A stretch of 64,000 nucleotides of DNA from Bimuria novae-zelandiae CBS 107.79 (GCA_010015655.1 ML976747.1:224374-288373); one strand, 5' to 3'; positions 1 through 10,559 are shown, counted from the first letter of the stretch. Program-made: numbers and translations. The notes: generated by a model from the letters alone, not told the origin.

Positions 1-435
1 GCCAATCTTTTGCTGTAGAAGCTGAAAGTAGTCCTCATATTTGCCTAGGGAATCAGCTTTATGGCGATTGCTGTCGATGCCGGTCGTCCATCGTGATATC
101 AAGGATTCAGGGTGGCGCCTCACAAAGCGATCAACCCATGATAAGCTAACCTCCTTTTTGGCTATAGTAGAGGCAAAGCTTTGTATCATTTGCCGTGTAG
201 GAGGAAGGCCACGTTTAGTAAGGCCTCTAATATATCGTAGGAGCTCTAATTCTTGCTGTGGGCTAAGATTTCGACGTGTAGAGTCGGTATCTGCACGCGC
301 CTGCGTGACGCCTTAGTGCCGGCGCGTCAATGTAGAAAGTGCAACACCATATTCTTTTGCAATTTTTCTATATAAAAAAGATGCTCCTGGCTCTTGCGAT
401 TCGATTGCTGTAATTGCTGCCTTGATTGGATCCAT
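1..435 (-). pseudogene. pogo/Fot-type transposase, N-terminal part, one nonsense codon
   Basis: The reading frame starts at ATG 435 with a psq-type helix-turn-helix of the kind found at the N-terminus of fungal pogo transposases (AAITAIESQ, then VALSTLTRRH). It is broken by TAA at 313-315. The same frame then continues as a CENP-B-type DNA-binding domain (LSPQQELELLRYIRGLTKRG, then ESLISRWTTGIDSNRHKADS) up to the window edge. Apart from that codon the visible frame is open. CAA to TAA is the simplest explanation of the break and fits a single RIP-like C-to-T change. The DDE catalytic core would lie to the left of the window. Confidence 0.8.
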
Positions 436-524
436 ATTGGTGGGGATGCGGCGCGTGAAAGTTGGTACGTTGCATGGTGGGGTGTTGCATTGACTGACGT
501 GTTGCACTGACTGCCGAGGCACGG
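1..524 (-). mobile_element. pogo-like DNA transposon A, 5' part only
   Basis: This is the left-cut end of a Tc1/mariner-superfamily pogo/Fot-like element that reads off the window to the left. Its outer terminus, read on the minus strand from 524, begins CCGTGCCTCGGCAGTCAGTG. It carries two related GCAACAC-containing subterminal motifs, the same plan as the terminus of neighbouring element B but with a different sequence, so A and B belong to different subfamilies. The TA at 525-526 separates A from B and is the expected target dinucleotide. The visible part is not heavily RIP-mutated. The other terminus lies outside the window. Confidence 0.8.
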
Positions 525-526
525 TA

Positions 527-569
527 CCGTGTCTGTGCGCGCAACGCCCGACTTCGCGCAACGCCCGAC
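527..569 (+). repeat. left terminal inverted repeat of pogo-like element B
   Basis: The 43-bp repeat begins CCGTGTCTGTGCGCGCAACG. Within it the 14-bp motif GCGCAACGCCCGAC occurs twice (about 539-552 and 556-569), which would suit two transposase-binding sites. It matches the complement of 2619-2661 base for base. Confidence 0.92.
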
Positions 570-615
570 CCCAGCCATTTTGCACACATCTTCCACATCA
601 CACAACTCCACCATC

Positions 616-2480
616 ATGCCAGCCATTGACGAAGCGATTGCATACATCAATAGCCTAGCTTTAGGCAAAAAATTCGAATATGTAAAAGTAGTAAAAATGT
701 ACAGCGTTAATCGCACAACCTTGTCGCGCCGACACTAACGCGTGCAGCGCCCACGCGTCACTAAGGACTCTAACCAGTGTACACTCAGCCCACACCAAGA
801 AGCTGAGCTTGTGAGGTATATAAAGGAGCTTACCAAGCGACGCCTACCACCTACGAGATCTATAATACAAAATTTTGTGTCTAAATTAGCCACTAAGGAC
901 GTCTCCGAAAGCTAGGTTACGCGCTTTATTAACCGCAACAAGAATAAGCTTATATCTTAATAGGCGCTGGCAATAGACTCTATACGCCATAACGCTAATT
1001 TAGTCGCTAAATATAGCCTGTATTTTGACCTTCTGCAACACAAAATATCCGAATACGATATACAGCTATTAGAAATGTATAACATAGATAAAAAAGGCTT
1101 CGCAATTAGAGTGATTAGCAGGTTAAAAAGAGTCTTTAGTAAAGACACATATAAATATAAACGCGTTAGTTTAGCTCTCTAAAATAGATTTCGCGTCTAG
1201 GTAACAGTGCTAGCGTTAATTTGCGCTAATAGAAGTATATTGCCGCTATCTATTATATATCTAGCAAAGAAAGGAGATGTACAAGCTAGCTAGGTTAAAG
1301 ATATCCACCCAGGAACTCATCAAGTCTATTTTACAACCTCACCTATAGACTAGATAAATAATAATATTGGCCTTGCGTGGCTTAAGCAGGTGTTTAATCG
1401 TTACACTAAACCCAAAGCACGAAGGAGATGGCGATTGTTAATAGTAGATAGTCACGGCAGCTATATAACGATGGATTTTATCAGGTTCTGCGATAACAAT
1501 AAGATACTACTATGTATCTTTCCTCCACATTCAACTCATACGCTCTAGCTATTAGATGTAGTTAGCTTTAGTCCTCTGGCAATAAATTACTCCCAGGAAC
1601 TTACAAATTGCTTCTATATAACACTTAGATAGATCCCTATTAAAAAAGAAGACTTCTTTTTAATATTCTAGGCCGCCTAATTAAATACATTTACCTAAGA
1701 GTTAGTTCTTAGCTTATTTAAAGCTACTGGCATATCACCACTTAATCCTAAGAGAATACTCTAAAAATTTAGAATATTAACACCAGATAGCTCCTAGTTA
1801 TCTGAGACATTAGGTTCATGTTACTCTAGGGGGGACTAGCCTAAAGTGGAAACGCTAGTACGCAAATTTGCAAAGGATATGCACTCTCGCAAGTTAAAAA
1901 AAGTTCTCTGCACCCTCTACTACCTAGTGGCTTAGAATAAGCTTATCTACTATAAATTAGAGGGTGTAAAGGATGCCCTAAGGGAGAAAAAGAAGGCCTC
2001 TATAAAGAGGAAAGTTTTGCCTTTGCAGCAACACGAGGAGTACTATAGAGGTGCTGTTTTCTAGTTACTACGTGCACGGAAGGAGGCAGAAGTAAGATAT
2101 AAGGTATTTAAGGACGTTAAGCGTTAAAAGGAGCTTGCAAAAGCTAATAAGAAGTAAATTTAATATAATAATAAGCTACTTAAGGAAAGGCTAAAGGATA
2201 AGAGGCGTATAAAGAGAAAGGCAGCTAAATTAGTGCGTAAGAAGGAACTAGCTAAGCTAGCTACTAAAAAGGCTAAACGCGCAGCTAAAAAACGACGCTA
2301 AAAGGAAGCTCGTGACGCTTAAAAAGCTCTATAATTGTCCTAAAGAGGCAATAAGAAGGTTTTAAAGCTAGTAATTAAAAATTAGAAGCGTGTGCAGCGT
2401 GCTAGGGCTGCTATAGCTAGCGCGTTGTCTAATATTACTCTAGCCACACAACCTACTGTAATTAACTCTTGCAGCCGCCC
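616..2480 (+). pseudogene. RIP-degraded pogo/Fot-type transposase of element B
   Basis: The frame opens at ATG 616 with a psq helix-turn-helix (EAIAYINSL, then VNRTTLSRRH) and meets a TAA at 736-738, the same codon position as the stop in element A. It continues as a CENP-B-like domain (LSPHQEAELVRYIKELTKRR, then LPPTRSIIQNF). The DDE core is recognisable around 1438-1600: LLIVDSHGSY, then IFPPHSTHTL, then LDVVSFSPL. The C-terminal third is lysine/arginine rich, as is usual for the family. Many TAG/TAA codons stand where CAG, CAA or TGG are expected. No functional protein can be made from it. Confidence 0.88.
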
Positions 2481-2618
2481 TATTAATTAGCTAAAATAGT
2501 ATATATAAGATAAAATTATCGCATGAATTCAGAGAGTGCTCTAACAAAAAATCTCGTAATAATCTATTTTTTACGTAGCTGTAGAGCTTCATGTTTGCAA
2601 TCGCTAACATACTGCCAA

Positions 2619-2661
2619 GTCGGGCGTTGCGCGAAGTCGGGCGTTGCGCGCACAGACACGG
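2619..2661 (-). repeat. right terminal inverted repeat of pogo-like element B
   Basis: This is the exact reverse complement of 527-569 and ends ACAGACACGG just before TA at 2662-2663. No RIP-type change has accumulated in it, in contrast to the interior of the element. Confidence 0.92.
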
Positions 2662-2862
2662 TATGTTTAGGCGACTAGCACCTGCTGCCCGTAACTCCAC
2701 AGCCAACGTTGGCCTTTCCATTGCACCGTAGAAGAAGGTTTGTAGAGTGAACATTGCCCCAGCTCTATCTATACCAGAGCCACCTAGGAGAAGTGACGCT
2801 ACGTATAGTAAAGCACTAACTTCCACTGCTACAGAGCTGCAGAAACCAATAGCGCGACAGCG

Positions 2863-3993
2863 ATGAGCCCATCATCCCATGAACCAAACACTCCGTACGG
2901 CTTGACCCAGCGATGGGATACCTTCCACGATGCACAGGTGATAGACGAATGCAACACAACACTGCTGGGCAGCCCATTAGTCTCGCAGGGAACCCCAACG
3001 AGCCGATCGATACGTAGAGGTGCAGCTGAAGCTGTGCGCGGGCCAACGCCGCTGGAGCCTAACAGGCTTGGGTTCCTTTCCCTGGCCGAGTGGGACGAGT
3101 ACAACAGTTATGAAGAGATACCTAGCCGTCTGCGGTACTCGATCGAGTGGAAGGTGACTGTCAACAACAGGGTGGTTGCCAAGGACACAGAGCAGGATCT
3201 TGTCCTTGTGCCTGCTGCATACTGGCACATGTACCTAAAGCCTAGGGTGGAGAAGCTCTCGAGCAGAAGGTAGCCCACAACAGACACGTGGGAGTATGAG
3301 GACACTAGCGTGGTTGTGTCTGTGAACGACCGCTCGGAGCGTGACCTGACCAAGCGGTTCGACAATATGGACATTGACTGGTCAGTGGTAGAGAAGCAGC
3401 TGCTTCGGTGGGGCGAGCTGTTTCGCGCCGGTAAGAGGCTAAGGGTTGATCTTTCTTTTAACTACGTAGACGCATCCTCGCAGCTAGCCAGCGCAGCGAG
3501 CCGAGGGAATAAGCGCGGCTCATCGGCCACACAGAGGATGCTTGCTGACCGAACAGTTTACGTTGAAGACGAGCAAGAAACGAGTGGAAGCCCTTCGGTC
3601 TGGCAGGAAGTGTATGCTCTTATGCGATGTCCAGGTCCGCCGTGCAGTCTAGGTCCACGTTGCTGGCGCGATCCCTTCGGCAAGCGGCATTACAAGCTGC
3701 GGAGTCATCACCTTAAGGCGCTTGTTGGACTTGTGCAGCAGGGCCATGCTTTAAAGAGCCACGACGACGTGCCTGAAGACATCCGTGAACAGCTGTATAC
3801 AGAGGAACATCAGCAGCGACAGCAACAATCTACGACCGCCAGCGCGCCCACACCAAGCCTTCCGCCCATTAGTATCACTAACGTTATGCCATCTCAGCCC
3901 CATGAGTCTCCCGTGACGAGGGTCACCGACGGTAATGCGACAATCACGAAGCAACATTCGATGCACCACTCGAGATATGCTCCAAACTCCTGA
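2863..3993 (+). pseudogene. lineage-restricted fungal gene, one internal TAG and truncated 3' end
   Basis: Two open stretches in the same frame, 2863-3270 and 3274-3993, are separated only by TAG 3271-3273. They read as one protein of about 370 residues. From memory it resembles an uncharacterised multicopy family of Pleosporales and related fungi, with blocks such as [48 protein letters not shown] and [15 protein letters not shown]. The CxxxC...C block could bind metal. TAG in place of CAG is a single C-to-T change. The last residues, after about 3950, are simply the complement of the neighbouring transposase, so the real C-terminal part is lost at the junction. The composition is normal and not AT-rich. 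The function is unknown. A translational read-through or a stop-flanked intron is possible but unsupported. Confidence 0.7.
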
Positions 3994-4850
3994 TGCGGGC
4001 TGCTCTCGTACTCGTGCCACTGCTTCTTAATGAACGCTTTCAGCTCTGCGAAGAATTCTTCGATAGGGTTAAGGTCCGGCGAGTAGGGCGGCAGGTACAG
4101 CAGCTCGACGCCTGCTTTGAGGCACATTTCTTTGATGCGCTCGCTATGGTGGAATGACGCATTATCCATGATAAGAACGGCATTAGAGCTGCAGTGGTGG
4201 AGCAGCTGCTCTACAAAGTCCTCAAACACCTCACCATCAGTCGAACCCTGGAAAACTTTCGAAAACAGCACTCCGCCCTGAGTGTATGCGGGCAGTATCC
4301 GGTACCTACGGTCTCGATGGAAACGGGTGACCTCTACAGGTGCTATCCCAAGCGGAGACCAACCTGTGCGCCTGAAGCCGATCCGCTTGTCGCACCCAGA
4401 CTCATCTACGTAGACCAGCTGATGCGAGCGAAAAGCAGAGAGCTTGTGGGGGTAGAAGTCACGGAGATCAGCGTTGCGTTCGTTGGCGATGCGTTGCGTG
4501 ACTTTCTTAGTCCATTTGATGGACGCCAAAGCCCTGCTGATACTGGAGAGGGATACGAGGACCTGGAACTCGTCATACAAGAACACATCCATCTCGCCGC
4601 GATACAGGCCCGGCTTCTCGATGAGTCGGTCGCAGAGCTCGGCGAGCATAGGTGGAGTGATGTGTCGTCGCCGTCCAGCACCGTTTGCTGGCGCTTTCGT
4701 CCTGCCAAACATTCGAAGGTTAGCGGCTATGTTGCGAATTGTGCGATCACTGCAACCAGCGACCTTGGCCATGTCAACCTGTGACAAAGACCCGTCGAGT
4801 AGCATGTTGCGTATCAGATCATGTTGCGATACTGCAAGATTGGGCGCCAT
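3894..4850 (-). CDS. Tc1/mariner (IS630-type) DDE transposase, C-terminally truncated
   Basis: This is a cut-and-paste transposase of the DDE_3 type common in fungi. The start is taken at ATG 4850 ([20 protein letters not shown]), the usual family start, rather than the in-frame ATG 13 codons upstream. In order it has an N-terminal helix-turn-helix (about residues 10-50, [17 protein letters not shown]), a first catalytic Asp in YVDESG, a second in [14 protein letters not shown], and the terminal [18 protein letters not shown] block with its Glu. The frame stays open and is not RIP-mutated. After [11 protein letters not shown] the family similarity stops and the last 17 or so residues come from the antisense of the adjacent gene. 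The final 25 or so codons and the right terminal repeat are therefore missing, so the copy is probably immobile. No terminal repeat was identified upstream of the start either. Confidence 0.85.
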   Translation of the reverse strand: MAPNLAVSQHDLIRNMLLDGSLSQVDMAKVAGCSDRTIRNIAANLRMFGRTKAPANGAGRRRHITPPMLAELCDRLIEKPGLYRGEMDVFLYDEFQVLVSLSSISRALASIKWTKKVTQRIANERNADLRDFYPHKLSAFRSHQLVYVDESGCDKRIGFRRTGWSPLGIAPVEVTRFHRDRRYRILPAYTQGGVLFSKVFQGSTDGEVFEDFVEQLLHHCSSNAVLIMDNASFHHSERIKEMCLKAGVELLYLPPYSPDLNPIEEFFAELKAFIKKQWHEYESSPHQEFGAYLEWCIECCFVIVALPSVTLVTGDSWG

Positions 4851-5068
4851 CTCAAGGGTCTCTAGTGATGCTAGAGAGAAGGATAACATAGAGCGAGCGT
4901 CGCTCAGGACAGTTGGCAGAAGTAGCCCTGGCAGCGCCTTGGCCGATCGAGCAGCCTGGTCTCGGCGAGGAGGCAGACAGCACGTCGTTGTAAGCGCCCG
5001 ATTCTATTCAGCCGCTTCGGATTCTGAAGAACTTCTATTCTTCCCCACTCCGAGATGCAATGCAGCAC

Positions 5069-7631
5069 ATGAGCGAATTCCACGCGCCGATCAGCGGCCA
5101 TCATGTGTTATCGGGGACTCACGTCACTGGGGGTACAAATAGCTTCAACTTCGGCTACCCGCCGACACAGGGTAGGTGTACCATGTATCACTCCAAGGAT
5201 CTCTCCACTTAAACCGACATACAGACCGACCCGCCCGAGCGCGCGAGCCTTTCTCGACGGTGCCGTTCGCGCCGGACCCTGACTTTGTGGACCGGCCTGA
5301 GATCCTCGCGTGGGTGCGCGACAAGTGCGCGGGACCAGGCGCGCGGGCAGCGCTGGTGGGTCTTGGCGGGGTAGGGTACGTTGACGTTGGTGCAGCGGTT
5401 TTCACCTCTTGCATGCTGCAGTATTGACAGATCACAGCAAGTCACAGCTCGCCATACAATATGCCCACAGCATCAGCGATACGAGCCCCCGGACGTTCGT
5501 CTTCTGGGTGCACGCCAGCACCCGCACTCGGGTCGAGGAAGCGTATCGGAGCATCGCCGCCAGACTGGAGCTGCCGGGGCGGGACCATCCGGAAGCCAAT
5601 GTCTTGCAGCTGGTCCGCAACTGGCTGCAGGACGAGGCAAACGGTATGTGGCTGCTAATACTCGACAACGCTGACGACGTGAACGTGTTCTATCCTAAGC
5701 AGGCACATGCAAGCGACCGGTCCAGCAGCCCCTCGACCTCCCTTGCCGAATACGTCCCCCAGTGCCGGAACGGTTCGATCTTGATCACCTCGCGGAACAA
5801 GGACGCAGCCGCGCGACTAGCAGGAGGATATCCTAGGATCAAGGGGGTTTCCGCGTTGGGCGAAGACCAGGCTTTACACCTACTGCGGAACAAGCTGCAC
5901 GACGCATCGGGCAGTGAAGGCGCTGTGGAGCTGCTCCATATGCTCGGCTACCTTCCCCTTGCTATCACGCAAGCCGCAGCATACATAAACCAACGTGCGC
6001 CTCGAGTTACGATACAAGACTACCTCAACGAGTTCCGCAGGAGCATCAAGAACGGGGAGAGCCTCCTTAACTGGGACGCAGGCGATCTGCGTCGGGACCG
6101 CAGCGCATCAAACTCGGTGGTGACGACGTGGCAACTGACGTTCGAGTGCGTGCGCAAGGAGAGGCGGTCAGCAGCAGACTTGTTGTCGCTCATGTGCTTG
6201 TTCAACCCGCAGGCGATCCCCGAGTTTGCGCTTCGAAGTTACGATAGGGGCATGCAGAAGAGGATCCGCAGGGTAAAATATGTGTTTCTCGTGCCGCAGT
6301 ATTTGAAAGACCGGCACAGGAGCGATGATGAACAGGCCTTCCACGACGATGTCGCAGTGCTGCAGGCGTACTCTCTAGTAAGCGCGACGGCAGAAAAGGA
6401 GGTGTTGAAGATGCGCCCTCTGGTGCAGCATTGCACCATAGCCTGGCTATCCTCGGCTAGGCAAGCCGAGCGCTGTAGGATGGCTTTTGTGGATTTAATA
6501 AAGAAAAAATTTCTGTCGCAGAAGGTAGGCGATTGGGAGGAATGCAAGCAGCTAGTGCCGCATATTGACACTTTCTATCCCGGAGAGCCTGGCGACAAGT
6601 CGTTTGACCGGTGGGTCTCTTTGACTGTAGATGTCGGGAAGTTGTTATATGATAAAGGGAAGTATAATGAAGCGGTGATATCTTACCGAAGAGCGCTGGA
6701 AGGGAGGGAGAAGACGCTTGGGGAACAGCACCCACGTACGCTGACGAGCGCGAACAACCTGGCTTTGATGCTGCTGGCCCAGGGGAAGTACGACGAAGCA
6801 GAGAAGCTCCACCGGCGAGCGCTGGAAGGGAGCGAGAAGGAGCTTGGGATGCAACACCCAGATACGCTGACGAGCGCGAGCAACCTGGCGTTGGTGCTGC
6901 GGGCCCAGGGGAAGTACGAGGAAGCAGAGAATCTCCACCGGCGAGCGCTAGAAGGGAGCGAGAAGGAGCTTGGGATGCAGCACCCACGTACGCTGACGAG
7001 CGCGGACAACCTCGCGGGGGTGCTGCGTTACCAGGGGAAGTACGAGGACGCAGAGAAACTCAACCGGCGAGCGCTGGAAGGATGGGAGAAGCAGCTTGGA
7101 GTGCAACACCCTTCTACGCTGATGAGCGTGGACAACCTAGCGGTCGTGCTGCGCTATCAGGGGAAGTACGAGGACGCAGAGAAGCTCAACCGGCGAGCGC
7201 TAGAAGGGAGCGAGAAGGAGCTTGGGATACAGCACCCTTCTACGCTGACGAGCGCGAGCAACCTGGCGTTGGTGCTGCGGGCCCAGGGGAAGTACGAGGA
7301 AGCAGAGAATCTCCACAGGCGAGCGCTGGAAGGGAGGGAGAAGGAGCTCGGGGTGCAGCATCCCGACACGCTGACTTCTGCCTATTGCCTTGCTTATCTG
7401 TTACACTCTTTGCGGCAGTATGGAGAGGCCGCAGAACTATATCAACGTGCATGCAATGGGTACGCTCAACAGCTTGGCTCTCAGCATCCAACAACTGTTG
7501 CATGCCACGAGCACTTTGCAGCCATGCAGCAAGAGGTAGAGCACGGTGAATCAGGGCCTGGCGATGATACATCTTTGGCCGAGAGAGAACCTCAATTCAA
7601 TGCTGAGGAGGTCTGTAGAAGAGACGTATGA
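5069..7631 (+). CDS. fungal NLR-like NB-ARC/TPR receptor
   Basis: This is a STAND-class signal-transducing ATPase of the NB-ARC plus tetratricopeptide type; such proteins act in fungal incompatibility, programmed cell death and non-self recognition. I infer exons 5069-5171, 5225-5375 and 5438-7631 (introns of 53 and 62 bp, GTAGGT and GTACGT donors), giving 815 residues. The second intron splits the P-loop, and splicing gives GLGGVGKSQLA at residues 80-90. Walker B-like MWLLILDNADD is near 156, SILITSRNKD near 200, and the GLPL-like LGYLPLAITQAAAYI near 254. About seven 42-residue kinesin-light-chain-type TPRs fill roughly 485-780. The N-terminus is only about 50 residues and holds a G/T/N-rich stretch instead of an enzymatic effector domain. 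All key motifs are intact and the frame is open even though transposons lie on both sides. The ligand is unknown. Confidence 0.9.
6759..7388 (+). repeat. array of five near-identical 126-bp TPR-encoding units
   Basis: The units start at 6759, 6885, 7011, 7137 and 7263, each encoding 42 residues with the core GKYEEAENLHRRALEGSEKE. They differ at few nucleotides, mostly in codons at the start of helix A and in the loop after QHP. More diverged units flank them at about 6633 and 7389. Such similarity at DNA level points to recent expansion or concerted evolution within the gene. Confidence 0.9.
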
Positions 7632-8699
7632 CTAGAAGTAATTAATATGCAACATAGTACTGTAGCCTCAATACAATGATCTTCTAGAAAGGACGTAATT
7701 TACAGCGTGCTGTGCCTGGTATTGTAGAATATGCACCTTCCGCACAGGGTTGTTAAAAATAAAATTATCGTTTCGTAAACAATAAATTATCGTATTAAGC
7801 GATAATTTTATCGCTAAATAATACGCGATATTATTAGATAATTTAACATATACACTATCTTTCCGCGCGAAAATTAAGCTCCTGTTATATAAAAGCTATT
7901 TTCCCTATTACTATAGCTTTAGAAGATATCTCCTAGGTTTCTCTTAACTCTTTTAAATTGCTTAAAGTTTCTAGCAGTATAAGTTAAAAAAATACGTTTA
8001 GTATTTATTAATACTATCGCAATCTATCAAAAGACAAGCTAACACAAGATAATTAAAATTAAAAGCTATATTACTACTCTCTTTGCCCGTACAGCACATT
8101 ATTAACTATAAACATTTAATATTATCTTTAATTAAAGTATTAGATTAAATCTAATAAAGCTATACCTCGCATAAAGGCAATAGCGGTAAGCTAACTATAA
8201 GAACTTTAGAAATAAGTATTAATTAATAATAGGATAGGCGAGCTAAACTTATTAGTTTTAAAGAATACCTTAAATAAGCAAGTACTCAATTAGGCTCTTA
8301 TAAGTCTTATTATTATACAAAACCTTTTATTTTAAATTATAAAATAGCTAGAATTCTATACCTTCTGCTAGGCGTTAAATCTAGAATTAGTTAATTATCT
8401 TACTATAGCTTATTTAGCTATAAGTAAATTAATTTACAATTTATTCTAGTTGCAAAGAGATATCCTACGAAAGAAAGTCTAGTTAGCTTTAATTAATATA
8501 TATCTTTCTATTAATATTTAGACCTCTTTATATAACTATCTTCTCTTGGCAATATGTGCTTATTTTATTAACTCTTAAGAATAATAAATAAAGACCTATT
8601 TAGCTTTACGTATAATAGTAAATTATAGTAAAGAAGAGTAATAGAATACTATTTTTCTTATCCTTTAAAACTATAGTATTGTACGAAAGCTTAGAGCAA

Positions 8700-9925
8700 T
8701 TGTTTTAAATAACTTAATAATAAATAATATATTTTTTTTATTTAAATTTGTAGTATCTTCTAAATAATAAAAGTATTACTTAGAACTCCCTATACTAATA
8801 GATTCGCTGCTAAGGATATATAATTAATCTTATTATTTAAACTTTCCTCTTTAATAAGGCTTAATTTAAAAAGATTGTCACGTACAATAAAGAGGATATA
8901 CTTAAAAAAGAATTAGACAAGTAAGCTTAAGTAGAAAAAGAAAAAGCTTTTTATATAATAAGTATCCTTAAAAAGTTTTATAATATTATTATTTACTCTT
9001 ATTCCTTAGTAAGTTATATAAAGGAATTCGTATCTTTAGCGTAGCAATAAATTCTACTTAATAATTTTATATAATAGAATAGCTAGTACTAAATATTAAG
9101 TATAGCACTTAAAAAAAAATTAGCTCTTAATAATTATATTAAAGTAAATTTTAAATCGCTTAAAAAGGACTATCTTTTTTATAGGATTAGAGGACTCTTT
9201 GTATAATAAGCACTTTTCTATAGCTATTCTACTAAGTAACTTTAAAGACGTAAGATAATTATATTACACTAAATTAGCTTCTTTTTATAATAGACATCCT
9301 TAGTAAATATATAGAGAAGTCTTTAAGTTATTATTATATAAATAAAGACTTGGCTTTGCGTATTTATTAAGTAGTTTAAAAGCTTAAGGAATATTATTAT
9401 AAAATAAATAACTTTCTATTCTATGCTATAGCACTTATTCTTTATCTAAACTATTATACGAAATATATAAAGATTTAGTAAAAAAGAGACTATTAAAGAA
9501 TTATGATCCCTAAAGTAAAAGAGCTTTAAATATAATATTAAGATTTATAAATTCTACTAACTCTAATATTATACAAAACGCTTAAAATTGCACCGTAATA
9601 AGATCTTAATAAGTTTAATTAACGAATTACTTAGCTAGTAAGTTAAGATAAGTACGAAGATTACTATACTAAAGCACTATATAAGGTTTAAGTAGCCTTT
9701 TTATAGTAGTAGTATATAAGTGCGTAAAGGAAACGCTAACTATAGCCTTTAATATTTATAATTAATATCTTATTTATTCCTGTAATAAGCGACAAACTAG
9801 AATTAGTATTTTTAAGGGGACGTTATACAATATCGTGGGAGAGAATGCAGCTTGGTGTATCAAGTGTTAAACATACAGAATGTATGAAAAGTTGGCACCA
9901 AAGTGGAATCCTGGCAGGAGAATAG
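8700..9925 (+). pseudogene. RIP-degraded hAT transposase, C-terminal half recognisable
   Basis: Around 9385-9470 a block reading YYYKINNF, then YAIALILYLNYYTKYIK matches the family core before the dimerisation region. At 9765-9925 the hAT C-terminal dimerisation domain is clear: LFIPVISDKLELVF, RGRYTISWERMQLG, then TECMKSW, ending at TAG 9923-9925. The last 100 bp carry far fewer RIP-type changes than the rest. Upstream of about 8700 the frame is too decayed to assign domains, so the start given is approximate. Confidence 0.82.
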
Positions 9926-9955
9926 CTAAAAGTACGTCGTACGATTGAAACGATA

Positions 9956-9957
<2 letters not shown>

Positions 9958-10002
<45 letters not shown>
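9958..10002 (+). repeat. (GTA)15 microsatellite
   Basis: Fifteen uninterrupted GTA units begin 32 bp after the hAT transposase stop codon, inside the element. Confidence 0.95.
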
Positions 10003-10559
10003 TTGATTAACGTCCAGGAACGTAATGTTCTAGCCTCCCATGGGGCATGGAGACGTGCTAAGCTGTATTTACAGAAAGCATTTCATGCCTGCCGGCTGGC
10101 TACCACAGTAGCCTTGTTGTACATAGCCCATCCTCCCTTTAATAGATCTACCTGCTACTACAGACACCTAGATACCTATAGTAGCCGGCCCTCATCTGTG
10201 AGGGTGTTGTTGTCCTGCCCCTCTCTCCCTCGCCCTTGTAGCTCTGCTCCCGTACTGTCTTCCTCCCCCTACCTCGTACGAAGTAGGACCTCGTACAAGT
10301 TAATAAGCTATCTTATACCTTAAGTAAAAACCTTATAAGAGAAAACCTTAAGCTTAAATAAATAGTAGTAGTCGCCTAAGTAGTACTTAATTTAAGTAAA
10401 AAGTTTTAACTAAGTCTTAGTAGAGTAAATACTTTATAGCTTAGGTTTTAGTTTTTTTATTATAATAGCGCTAACTTTTTGCGAATAAAGAACGTAATTC
10501 TAATAATTAGCTTATTTAAGTAAATAATTTTATACTATAGGAACCCCCTATATAGTTAT

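Larger units (their letters stand above)
527..2661 (+). mobile_element. pogo-like DNA transposon B, complete but RIP-degraded
   Basis: This 2135-bp element is bounded by perfect 43-bp terminal inverted repeats and by TA dinucleotides at 525-526 and 2662-2663. The interior is AT-rich and full of TAG/TAA codons in the transposase frame, yet the two terminal repeats remain identical. It lies immediately head to head with element A. The shared TA means one element inserted at the target site of the other. The element is almost certainly inactive because its transposase is destroyed, but its ends look mobilisable by an active relative. Confidence 0.9.

Noticed and set aside
4194..5142. Plus-strand open frames of 196 and 222 codons opposite the Tc1-type transposase
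   Set aside because: They are antisense to a protein with clear DDE motifs, show no domain of their own and lack convincing starts.
6457..7572. Several long open frames on the minus strand and an alternative plus frame (7082-7549) across the TPR region
   Set aside because: They are shadows of the 126-bp repeat array. Their peptides repeat with the same period (SFSLPSSARRWRFSASSYFP-like), and the coding strand has full domain support.
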